Assembly: GCA_025531455.1 (NCBI GenBank)
Contig: JAMYHL010000061.1
Coordinates: 124,001 to 188,000, forward strand
Direction: 5' to 3'
DNA from: Apiotrichum sp. Y4204
Taxonomy: Eukaryota; Basidiomycota; Tremellomycetes; Trichosporonales; Trichosporonaceae
DNA length: 64,000 nucleotides
Shown here piece after piece: positions 21,654 to 32,300 of the stretch. Under the pieces are notes generated by a model, which was not told where the DNA came from, searched no databases, and worked only from the letters and a program-made list of their open reading frames with translations. Position 1 is the stretch's first letter; each line of letters begins with the position of its first letter. The translations under genes and the position numbers were made by a program.

Positions 21654-21962
21654 TGCTTGGAAAGAGCATTTGGAGGTGTTTAACGTGTGTATGGATAGCA
21701 GAAACGGAACCTTGAGAAGACGGCAGTGATACCTAACCAACCGGCAGATGTTTTTCCGCGACACCTCTGGAGAGAATGTTGGGGAGGCGCGAAAAAGTTT
21801 ATAAAGGCGGACCACCGTTCACTTGCGCAAAACAATTCTGGCCATTCTTGTTGCCACATGTCGCCACACACGTCTCCCGTTGTGCCCGTCATTCGATCTC
21901 TTGCGATCTCGCGTGATTCGCCGACCGCACGCGGCGACGTCCCCAGAATCCCGCTCACACCT

Positions 21963-22053
21963 GGTCGCTTAGCTCAGTTGGTTAGAGCATCGTACTAATA
22001 CGCAGACGCGTGTCGGTATGCGGGGGTCGGCAGTTCGAGCCTGTCAGTGATCA
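21963..22053 (+). tRNA. tRNA-Ile(AAU) with intron
   Basis: Acceptor stem GGTCGCT/AGTGATC (two G-U pairs) has discriminator A. The D arm is GCTC-AGTTGGTTA-GAGC. Anticodon stem TCGTA pairs with TGCGG using G-U pairs, and the T arm is GGCAG-TTCGAGC-CTGTC. The loop is CTAATA followed by an intron of about 17 nt and then A, giving anticodon AAU, read as inosine-AU. Mature length is about 74 nt. A TTTTT run about 25 nt downstream (near 22081) is a likely polymerase III terminator. It is divergent from the tRNA-Gly gene about 310 bp away. Confidence 0.9.
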
Positions 22054-23989
22054 ATCGCGGACCTCGGGTCGCGAGAGCAACCTTTTTCGAGAGTAGCAGG
22101 GGGGTTTTCGAAGTGTTGAGAGACCGGGGAGGGCAGGGAACGGCGTATAGTGCTCGAGTCCTCGTTGTTCAATGCTTGGGACGATGAAGCCGTGAAGCGC
22201 TCGGACGGAGTTGATTGTTGTTGTCAGAGTGGGGCATGTTGTGGCAAGAGCTGCAAAAGATCGGTGTCTTCTCGGCCTGAGGAGTCCATCAACGTAGGTC
22301 GTTGTCGAGATGCCCCAGTTGTCGACGTCAAAGACTCTGATCCAACAAACGCAGAAGGCATGCGTCAACGCTCAATAATTCTTTACGCTTTCCTGAAAGA
22401 CCGTGCCAAAGGAGACAGCATTTGGCTACGGTTCATTAGAGTCTGAGGTGTCAGCGAGTCGCAATGCCAGTCAGTAAACGTTAGGAGATCGCTGAGAATG
22501 AAGAGACAAAAAATTGTGTGAAGAGTGCCACACTGAGTCACACAAGTTTGCCATATCTCCTTCCCACATCCCCGGCCAAGTTGGAGCCCCTAGTAGCCCA
22601 GCTGTTCACCTGTTGCAAGGGTTTAGGCTCGCCTCAAGCTCCGTCCTCCCCAGATCCGGGGCGGGGAGTAGGGTCGGGAAAGCGCGTCGGGCCCGGTGGA
22701 GGCAGGGGGAACGTTCCTGTACCTCCAGGAGGACAAGAGGTGAGTAAGAAGCGAACCTGGATCGGACAATGTCAATGGCATTGTATGCAGGCAGGACCGA
22801 GGTGCTTTGCACAGACAATGTGAGCAGAGGTGGGTGGTCTGGACGGATGCTCGGAGACTATTCCGCAGGACCAGGGTTTCGTAGGACATTACGCAGGAGA
22901 TGAGATCCCGCGTGCCTGCGGGCAACCAGAGTATTCGAACGGCCATAAGACACGGCTCAAGCCGTCACCGAGGAAGAGTCTGTGCCACAGGGGCTGCGAG
23001 TGGGACCTCGGTTGTACTGTATATGTGGCTTGTGGCGGACGGTGTAGGGGATGTCGGTGGTGAGAAGATGAGAAGTTAGTGGTGATGACGCTCACGAGGC
23101 GACCAAGACCAACTCGAGCCTGTCAGGAATAAGGACGGGTGATGTTGAACGCCGGTTGAAGGAGGGCCCAAACGGGAAGCGAGACTGCTAATGAGATGCT
23201 CACGAAGTCACAACTGTGAACCCCGCAGGTCCCCTGGCTGACTTACAACCATTATGTATCGTCTCTCCGGTCCATCCTGTAGGTGTTGGAACCTGCTGGG
23301 AAAGTGAAATCAACATGTAGTAGTCGAGATTTTGCGACATCAAAACTCTTCAAAAAGTCTTGCCACAATATATATGTTCTCCGCACACAGACCTCATCCG
23401 GTGGCTAGATATCCCCAAACGGTCCATGCAGCTAGAACAGTGCCATCTGGAAGCCGAGATCGGGCTCTGGAAAGCACGGACGGCGGCGCATCTTCTGTCG
23501 GCGCGCCACCCCTGACCTCCGCACCTCCGCGCAACCCGGCCCGCTGCGGTATTGATTTGGGTATGGAAACGGCGCTGCCGGGAAACCATATCGTTAGCCA
23601 GAAGGCTAGTCGTCCGAGCCGCGCACTCGTTAGACTACATCGCAAAGGCTGGAGGATCTGTACGGAAGTCTATCTCTCTCAGATCACAGACTTGATTGAC
23701 AAAGTCGGTCTCCTTCTGCCACAAAGAGGTCTCGGCCATATCGGCACCATCATCCCTCACGCGACAGTCACGCGAAGTCCATGCATAAACTTTAAATGGC
23801 GCTAACTGCACACACTAAAAATGATCCTCGTGATCAGCACGAAAATCTCGCAACTTGCGAACTGTTTTTCCTCCACCTTCTACTTTTTCTGATTTTTCGA
23901 TCCGAGATTCCGACTCTTAACTCCATCTTCTATTCCTCGACTTTGTCCGACTAGTCCACTCCTCGTTCCTCACAACACCTCGCACCGCC
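22054..23989. other. 1.9 kb gene-free region downstream of tRNA-Ile
   Basis: No protein domain or credible splicing is found on either strand; the open frames present have no recognisable homology. Base composition is less GC-rich than the coding regions. There is a G-tract cluster at 22658-22678. The last 150 bp are a T/C-rich leader for the gene at 23990. A decayed mobile element or a structured non-coding RNA is possible but not supported by a motif I can name. Confidence 0.5.
22658..22678 (+). other. Putative G-quadruplex motif
   Basis: Four G-tracts lie within 21 bp: GGGG at 22658, GGGG at 22663, GGG at 22671 and GGG at 22676, with loops of 1, 4 and 2 nt. This satisfies the usual G3+N1-7 rule. 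It lies in gene-free DNA 600 bp from tRNA-Ile. Confidence 0.5.
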
Positions 23990-26116
23990 ATGCTCGCCGT
24001 CCGGGGCTCGCGCCGTCTGGGGGGAACTGCGCGGCTTGCGGCGCTCGCGCTGCGCCTCCCCGCCGCGCAGGCGCGTGCGAGCAGCAGCCTGCGCGCGTGT
24101 CCCCCTTCTGGCAACCTCGTTATCGATAACGACGCAGATGCAGCACCACCTGCGTCTCCCGCATCCAGGATGTCTCCGAAGATTGTCGCTCGTCCCCCGT
24201 TACTTCACTTTCCCATTCCAGCGCCTTCGCATCGCCACGACTCTGCGCCTACCTCACCGACACCCCGCGATTCCACTGCCCCAGGAAGCAGGCGGTCTCT
24301 CCAGCGTGAACGCACCCGCACCCGCACGACAGCTGCAGCTACAGCTGGGCCAGATCCCCGCCTTGCAGGATGGCGGCAGCGGCACGTGGACCCCGATCGC
24401 TCCGCCCCCAGCCACAGTCCGATCGACTACCACGCCTACGTGCGGCACATCTCGCAGCTCCTCGAGCGCGGGGAGGGCACGACGGCCGCACTGGTCACCG
24501 CCCACAAGTTTCTATACCAGCTGCGGCGCGCGTCGGGGTGGAAGCGGGTGTACGCCGTGCAGTTCCCCGACGCAGACATGGACGCCCACCTTGCCGCGAG
24601 CCGCCGCGGGCGCCCGCACGCACAGCACATTGTCGACGGCCACGAGTCCCACCCCTACGTCCAGGCCTGCGGTGCGCTCGTACACGCATTCCTCGGCCAC
24701 CCGTTTGGTGCTGCTCCCGCGCGCTCCCTCCTCAAGCGGCAGATGGCCGAGGGCGTGCCCCTCATCCCGCGCTCGGCCCGCCGCGTCCTCCACCACCTTC
24801 CCGTGTCGCTCAAGGACGTCGGCGTCCTCCTCCCCACCCCGACCCCGCCGGTGATGCTCGCGGCCACGATCTCCGCAGCGGTCAAGGTCGGCATGCGCGA
24901 GACACCTGAGAAATACCGCGAGATCATCGCCGCAACGCTCCACGAGGGCGGGGAGCGCACAGAGCCCGAGACCTGGGACTGGCGTCTCTGGGCGGCCCTC
25001 GTGTCCAGCCATGTGGGTGACTACCGCGGCGCGGTGCGCACGCTGGGCGAGTTCAAGGCGATTGTCGTCGCGGCACGCAATGAGGCGATCGAGGCCGGCC
25101 GCCAGTGGCCAGACGCCCGCGCCCCCGCCGTCGGTGACGCATACACCAACGTCATGCATCTCTGGCTCGAGAGCCGCGCCACCGACCTGCGATCACGGGG
25201 GAATCCCGACGCACCGGGTTTCCTCGCTGCCGATCTCGAGAGCCTGCTTGCGCCTGCTCCGACATCGGAGTCTCCGACATCGGAGTCTCTGTCGACGTCG
25301 ACAGACAACTCCGACACTGACCCCAAACCTCCCCGCATCCTCCCCCTGCCATTCCTCACGGCGTGGCTCAACGCAGAGCGCCTCCTCTCGTCTGACCGCC
25401 CCGCGATAGTCTGGACACATCTCGCAGGCCGCTCAGTAGCGGAGACGGTCGCGGGCGCCAAGGCGCTGCACATGGTGAATGCGCCGTCGTACGCGGCTCT
25501 CCTCCGCGTCCTCGAGGCCCGCCCTCCCGTGAGCTACCGTCAGCTGGCGCCAAATCTCCCGTTCACAGTACACGACAACCTCCTGCAGGCGGTCGCACAC
25601 CACCCGACCCCCGATCTCCCACTTGCGCGCGCGCTGCTCGACAGCCCACCCGGACAGCTCCAGAGCCGCCGCCTCGATCTCGCGGTTACAGCGCTCGTTC
25701 GCGCCGCCCGCGAGTTCAGACGGGCACGCGCAGACGGGAAAAACCTGCTGCCGGCAAAGTATCCCCCACTCCCGCGGTCCGGCGATCGCTCCACGCTGTC
25801 CGCTGCAGAGTGGGAGTGGGCCGCGCAGTGTCTTGGCGAACCGGTGCTTTTGCCGCTTTCGGCCCCTCAGGCCGTGTTGGAGGGAGACACACTCGCGAGC
25901 CCCGAAACCCCCATCGTGTTCCAGACGGCCACATTCTCCCCCGACCAGCCGACGCAGGGCGACCGCCTCATGTCCAATATGAAGCGTCTGCTCGACGACG
26001 CAATCGTCCACGAGGCGATTACTAATGGCGAGACCGGCAAGCGGGCAGCCATCCTTTCCCGGGCCATGGCGCCCATCCAGTTGTACAAACCGCGCAAAGC
26101 ATCACTCATCAAATAG
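23990..26116 (+). CDS. Unrecognised protein with probable mitochondrial presequence
   Basis: This is a single 708-codon exon. The first about 40 residues (MLAVRGSRRLGGTARLAALA and following) are Arg/Ala/Leu-rich with no acidic residue, as in mitochondrial presequences. Residues 45-135 are Pro/Ser/Arg-rich and probably disordered. From about 140 to 460 the sequence is largely helical, for example YHAYVRHISQLLERGEGTTAALVTAHKFLYQLRRA and WDWRLWAALVSSHVGDYRGAVRTLGEF. That alternation suggests TPR/PPR-like helical repeats, which in fungi often bind mitochondrial mRNAs. I cannot match it to a named family. A short Glu/Ser/Thr linker near residues 420-440 includes the repeated PTSESPTSES, encoded by a 12-bp duplication. 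Conserved gene status is supported by codon bias and the long uninterrupted frame. Confidence 0.6.
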   Translation: MLAVRGSRRLGGTARLAALALRLPAAQARASSSLRACPPSGNLVIDNDADAAPPASPASRMSPKIVARPPLLHFPIPAPSHRHDSAPTSPTPRDSTAPGSRRSLQRERTRTRTTAAATAGPDPRLAGWRQRHVDPDRSAPSHSPIDYHAYVRHISQLLERGEGTTAALVTAHKFLYQLRRASGWKRVYAVQFPDADMDAHLAASRRGRPHAQHIVDGHESHPYVQACGALVHAFLGHPFGAAPARSLLKRQMAEGVPLIPRSARRVLHHLPVSLKDVGVLLPTPTPPVMLAATISAAVKVGMRETPEKYREIIAATLHEGGERTEPETWDWRLWAALVSSHVGDYRGAVRTLGEFKAIVVAARNEAIEAGRQWPDARAPAVGDAYTNVMHLWLESRATDLRSRGNPDAPGFLAADLESLLAPAPTSESPTSESLSTSTDNSDTDPKPPRILPLPFLTAWLNAERLLSSDRPAIVWTHLAGRSVAETVAGAKALHMVNAPSYAALLRVLEARPPVSYRQLAPNLPFTVHDNLLQAVAHHPTPDLPLARALLDSPPGQLQSRRLDLAVTALVRAAREFRRARADGKNLLPAKYPPLPRSGDRSTLSAAEWEWAAQCLGEPVLLPLSAPQAVLEGDTLASPETPIVFQTATFSPDQPTQGDRLMSNMKRLLDDAIVHEAITNGETGKRAAILSRAMAPIQLYKPRKASLIK

Positions 26117-26257
26117 ACGTCTTTAGATCATACTGTAGTAGCATCTGTATCCAGGGTATCATCATGTGTCTTGGTTTCGGTCGGAATGCGGGGTACTGGG
26201 GAATACAAGTGTACAGATTGCTACAGAAGACGCCATAGTATCCGGTACTAGGGAGGC

Positions 26258-29200
26258 TTAGAACATGCCGCCGAGGGCGCCATTGTTGAACACTGGTTGC
26301 TGCGGCGGCAGTGCCATAGCCGGGTAGCCCTGCTGAGAGAGCGCCTGCGCCTGGACCATCTCCGCGTTATCAGTTTGGCCCCACCAGACGGTCGGTTCGT
26401 AGAATGTTTGAAGCTGCGCCCAGATCTCCGTCGAGGAAATCTGAGAGTCGGGCGCGGGTGCACTCGCTGCCGGGGCTGCAGCTGCAGCACCGGGAACACG
26501 TCCAGTGTGAGTACCATAGGGCAGACCCACTCCTGGCTGTGCCTGTGGCGGTTGTGGCTGCGGTTCCAGTCTAGACTGCTGAGAGTGGGGTTGGGTTGAA
26601 ACAGGCGCGGCATGTGGCGGCGTCGCGTGTGACTGTCCAGAGTGTGACTGCGCGTGAGTCTGTTCCTGTTGGTTGAACCCAAGGTACGACGTGCCCATCC
26701 CGTATGGGTAGCCAGGCTGGCTCTGTTGTTGTTGAGGCTGCGGTTGCTGATGATGCTGAGGGTGTTGCTGCTGTTGCGGCGGATGTGGTTGCTGTTGATG
26801 CAACTGCTGCTGTTGCTGCGCCTGTTGCGGTTGCTGTTGCTGACCGCCCATCATGAGATGGGCTGGGATTGAGCGGTCGTCGGGCAGAGCCGGGGGTGTG
26901 AGGTTGACATCGCCATTGCTCTTGGGAGGCGGGACAGGCATCTGGAGCACGTCTTGGTACACAGGGGCATTGGACGTCTGCGACACTGTCTGGGCGGGTG
27001 GAACCGGGTGCTCGGGGATAAGCATACCCGGGCCGTGCTGATCAACCGCACCGCCAAGAAGGGCAAAGATCATGTCCTCGGCTTCGTGGTTAATGTGCGG
27101 TTCTTCTTGACCGATAAGATGAGGGTAGCGGGCCGCAACCGTCTCCTGGAGGAGAGGAACCAGGGCATGGACACCACGGGCCCGGTCCGAGCCACTCTCG
27201 TCAATCATGATGCGCGTCTCGTTGAGTTCGAGGTACGCTTGTGTGAGGAATGACGGGTCCATGTGAGGCGAGCACCAAAGGGCCACCGCTGCCATGGATA
27301 CGGCCGCACTGAACAGCTGCGTCCAGGTAGTCCACGCGCGACCTGCGAGCAGTGGCTGGCTACGAGCAAAGTACTTCGCGCAGGTGCGGACGTTGCGACA
27401 GGCCTCGAATGTCTTGGTCGCAATCTTGTCATCGAGATCCGACCACTCCGAGTTGGGGTTCAGACGGAGATTGCGTATGAGGCGACGAAGCGCCGGGCGG
27501 TGAAGGAACACTATTGTCAGCCAAGACGAACATCAAAGCTAAGACTTACAAACACTCTTCTGCACCGTCATCGAGTTGGCAGTAATCGCAATTGTCAAGA
27601 CTTCGTTGGGGCTCAGATCCTTGTCACGGATAATGCTGGGAGGAGGGTCCGGGAATGGAGCGCCAGAGAGCGCCGGGCAGTGGTGCTGGGGAATACGAGA
27701 CGGGTCAAAGTTACTGATCATGTCCTCCAAGGCCTGAATTTCCTCAGGTGAGGCGGCAATCGAGTCGGGCCGGAGACCAAAGTCGAGAATGACATTGTTA
27801 ATGTTGCGCATGTAGTCGTACCGCACAGTCAAACGGGACGACTCTGAGGGGTAGCGACACTCAATGTTCTCAATGGGGATGGCATTGCGGTGGCCATGGT
27901 TCATAGAGACGAGGCCGTCAATGACGAACGACTCGTGGAAGACGCGGCGACGGAGCTCAGCCTCGCGGTGGGGGATCGACGGATGAGGGTCCTTGTGCAT
28001 ACCGAGCTGCTGGGTGGCAGTGGTCATGCGGCGGAGCCAGTAGAAATTACTCGCGCGAGCACCCTTCCAGCCAAAGCCAACAAAGTATGTCATCAAGCCC
28101 AAGGCCTGGACACCGGCAACAGAGGCGGCCCAGCCGAAGCGGGTGTCGAAGCACTCTTGCACAGCGTCCCAATAGATCGTAACCTTTGGGTCATCTGTTT
28201 CACGGGTGAGGTCCAGGAAGGAATCGAGCACGAGTACCATGAGTACGCATGCGAGCTTGTGGGGCGACAGCGGGTTGGTAGGGGTCGGGGCATAGACTGC
28301 CGGCTCGTAGATGTTTTCAAACTCGTCGCGCTGCAGAATGTACTGGTACCAGCCAGATTCGATCCAAAATCGGTTTGCTCGACGACGGGTTTCGTCACGG
28401 AGAGGGAGGACTGACAACAGCTTGGAGAGTTTGGCAGCCAACGCATGTCCACTGCCCTGCACCATGGGCGGTGTTGGGAGGTACTGGGCTGGAACTGAGC
28501 GGTCACTGATCCACTCGCTATCGGGATGGGCGACGACGTCTTCGGAAACGTTTGAGCCTAGAGTGTACGAGGGCGAGCGATGGCGAGACGATGGGTTTGG
28601 TGACGTGTTTGGCAAACCGGCCGAACTCTCCCCCATGGGTGGGGGCGCCGGCGTGGAGACGGACGCAAAGCCGCCGTCCAGAAACTCGGGGGCAAGAAGT
28701 GGATGGGCACCGACGCCAAGTTGGGAATGGGACTTGTAGAGAGCGGTCTCGAGTTGGGAAATCTGAGCATGTTAGTCGCTGTTGTTACTGGCAAGTAGCG
28801 TTGGTAACCCCGGCGGGTAAAGGATTCGGATACGGATACGGGAAACTTACGCGGTCGTGAAGTTGCTCGGTTGAGGCCAGGACAAGACGTTTGCCCTGCA
28901 TGCACGACAGGTCGCCGTCAGGGCACACGAGGGCGCAACCGCGCCGGCGGCAGTTTGAGCACGGGAAGACACGGTCGCACTTTGCCTTTAGGCGGCGACA
29001 CTCTGCGCAGCTCTTGCGCAGGTCCTTCGGCCTGTCGGCGGGCTTGCCGCCCTTTGGCGGCGCGGTGCCGACGGGGTTTGGCCGTTTAGGTGTAACAGTG
29101 GCTCCGCCGCGGGTAGGACCAGGACCACTGTTGTTGGATGCGAGGGAGTTGTTGCCAAGCCTGCCGCTAGAGGCGTTAATCTGCAAGTCTGCAAAGCGCG

Positions 29201-29339
29201 AGTCGACGCCGTCACCCCCACTGTGCTCGCGCTCGCGTGTCTGCGGGACCTGCGGCTCAAACTGGAGGAACTGCTGATCCAGGCCCGGTTGGTAGGCCGC
29301 GTGGGGCGGGGGAGGGTGCGCCGCCGAAGCGTTGTACAT
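26258..29339 (-). CDS. Zn(II)2Cys6 fungal transcription factor with poly-Gln tail
   Basis: Three exons (28851-29339, 27550-28762, 26258-27510; introns 88 and 39 nt) encode 984 residues. The Zn2Cys6 cluster uses Cys111, 114, 121, 127, 130 and 139 (CAECRRLKAKC...CSNC...C), with a basic loop that contacts DNA. Intron 1 lies just after the linker, at the start of a predicted dimerising coiled coil (ISQLETALYKSHSQL). The central region has the fungal-specific transcription factor domain (VQALGLMTYFVGFGWKGARASNFYWLRR ... LRRRVFHESFVIDGLVSMNHGHRNAI). From about residue 745 the protein is Gln/His/Pro-rich with several poly-Q runs, typical of an activation region. The regulon is not deducible from the sequence. 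The upstream region is 6.2 kb long. Confidence 0.9.
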
Positions 29340-32300
29340 GGCTGATGGGAGGCAGTTGCCGTAGCCGAGGGCGCCGATGAGCCAAGGGGAGAGGGAGCCG
29401 CGATGCTATGGTGCGAGTGCGATGGCGATCAGGGTGGGAGAGGAATGGAGTGGGCTACCGTATGGTGAGCGTGTGAAAGTGATGCGGATGATGGATCTGA
29501 ACGCAGGGCAGAGGGGATGGGGGGTGGGGTCAGGAGAAGTGATGCACGACCGGAGTTCTTTTGAATGGATCGAGTGGAATGGATGATGGATGAAATCAGC
29601 CAGAAATGCGAGAGATCTGTGTTCGTGTGATGGGATTGATCAGCGAGATGGTTGTGTGCGTGTGGTGAATGGAGATGAGTTTTAATGAAATGGCGACGAC
29701 GAACGACGAGCAAGGAGGACGGAGGACGAGGACGATTGATCGACGCGGGGTATATGGATCTCCCTCTCTCCCTCCCCAGAGCTCCAGGCCTTGACTCTGG
29801 ACGTAGGGCACGGGATAGTGGCCGCAGTGGGTATGTATCCCATCTACCCACACATGAGACGAGACACGGAGCGAGACAGGCGTGCGCTCAGAGGCTTGGG
29901 GTGTGGACTGGGTTTGCGGTTGTGCCGAGGTGGTGGTTGGTGCGCGCGGTGTGTTGCGTGCCAGAGAGAGAGAGAGAGACTGCGTGCCCCCTTTGTCCGA
30001 CCCTTTACAACCGACACGCAGCCGAGCACGACCAGAGCAGAGATAGGACGAAGGGATTAGAGGGGCAAGAGCTCCAGAGCGCCAGAGCTTGTCTGTGGCT
30101 CAGGCGTTTAGCCTTTTACCCCCAGGGCAGGTAGGGGGTGGAGGAGGGAGGGGGAGAGGTGCGACGGCAGCCGGCAGAGGGGAGAGATGAGGCATGAGGG
30201 GGAGGATTGGAGAAGGCTGCTCTGTTACTGCTCTGTTCTGCTGTGTTGGATCGGGCGACAACCGCAACGCAGCAGGCGGCAGTCTGGAGAGGGAGAGACC
30301 GAGGGAGGGGCAGGGTGGACAACAGCGGAACAAGAGACAAGGTTATCCAAATGCCCGACTGACCTGGCCTTGTCCCCTCTGCCTGTGCCCCCATGGCTGT
30401 CCTTCTGCTCTGCTCGATTTCTCTCATCTGCTCTCTCCCTTTGCGCTTCCAATGCCATTTTTGATTGCATGCATCCGTGCCTTGCCAGGTCTTGAATCCT
30501 GGCAGAGCAAGCCCAGCCGCGGGCGGGGGTGGGGGTGGTTGCCCGCGTCGGTCCCGCCCCGAGCCAACAATGCTGCACTCTGGCCTCTGGCGGCTGTCAA
30601 CCGGTTACTGGCGCATCCCATCCCGTAAACGCCCCCGGAAAAACACGTACAGTACACCTGGGTGCACGGCAGATGGTTGAGTGCACTCGACAGAGAGATA
30701 CCTAGGTGACCTCGAACGGTGTCCTCCGCCTCGCGGCCCGAAGCTTAAGTTGTGATTCCCTCAGCCCCGCCTCAGCCCCAGACGCCTCCGCGCTCCTCCC
30801 TGTCGTCATTTCTGCAGCTTTCCTGACCTCCTGAGGTGTGAGGAGAGAAGACAGGGGGGAACGACGACAAGCATCGGCTCTGCACCAGCGCACGAGCAGC
30901 TGGGTAGAAAGTTGGCGCACATCATGTAGCATATACTTGCTGCCTCCAGTATGTCGGCAGTCGCACACGACCGACGAGAAGCAAAAGGTGACACAGGGGA
31001 AAGCCAATATCAGACAGTTTGCCCCGTCCAGCCGCGCTCCTGTAATCTGTAACACCCGCGTAATGCGTCAATGGCGTCTCTGTGATGGATGTTCGGCGCT
31101 CTGCTCTCCGTAGCGACCGATGCCAAGGCCGGCGTGGTCTACAGTGGCCGTGGTGGCCTGCCCACACGCACAACGCAGGTTGGTACGACAGCCTCGCTGG
31201 CAGCTAGTCCGTGAGCGCGATTGCCTCGTCGGCTTGGAATCGGCATTTGTGGCCGGCGTGCCCGCCCACAACTACATCCACGACCCCACGACATCACGAG
31301 CACATCTTCATCCACATTCTTGGGAATGACGCAGACCCGATCGTGACTCATCAGGATCAGGCGGCGGCACATGGCGATATATGGCATTGCCGCCGACCAC
31401 GCCGCCTACGCCGCTCGCGCCCCCGCGACGAGTCACTTCTAGTCCTGCGGCCCTGCTCTGCCTCGACAGCTACAGCGCTACAGATCTGCCGTGCAGAGAC
31501 ATGCGTATGAGATTACAATGTACACAGTGCCCCATCTCCCCTCGGCGCACGCCACGAGATTAAGGCCCGCGCTCGGGCCACCACCGCCATGGATCGCAAT
31601 GTCCGCCGGCAATGCGCGCTGCCCGCTGGGGGCTGTAGGCTGTGTGGTGTGCGCTGGATACTGCGGAACGCGGAGCGTCTCATTGCCGGCGACGCGGCGG
31701 GCCACTGGCTACAGGCGACAGACCACAGGCGCAGGGCGGCGTCCGTCCACTCGTGTCTCGTCGGTCGTAGCTCGTCGACTCGTGTCGTGTTCGTGATCAG
31801 TCAGCCACCTGCACTCTCTCGTACCTCTTGTGGCCACTCGAATTCCCGGCTCTCTCTCGAATCCCCGATCCCCGATCACATCATTGCTGGCCTGTGCGCG
31901 GACGGCCTCGATGTCCGTGTTCCATACGTGTTCCCTACGTGTTCCATGATTCCATACATTGCTTGCTCGCGATTGCTCGCACATTTTACAGATCTGAGGA
32001 CTCCAAAGCCCGATGGGCCGATGTACCCATAGGCCAACGACCCGATGAGCCGAAGAGAGATCTAGAGACAAGCCGGTGATGAGCCGGTGACCCGTCGTGC
32101 GCCTCTCATATCGCATAGCGCATAGCGCAGATCCATGCCGGGTAGTATTCCGTGCCACGGTCAAGTAGCAAGTACATTCCCCGCACGCGACCACAGCTCA
32201 CACGACTCTCAAACCCGGTCTCACCGCCCAGAGCCCAGACCACGCGCTACTCTACAGCTCTTCTCCACCACAGTCTTCGTGGCTGAGGCGGGCCGAGCAG

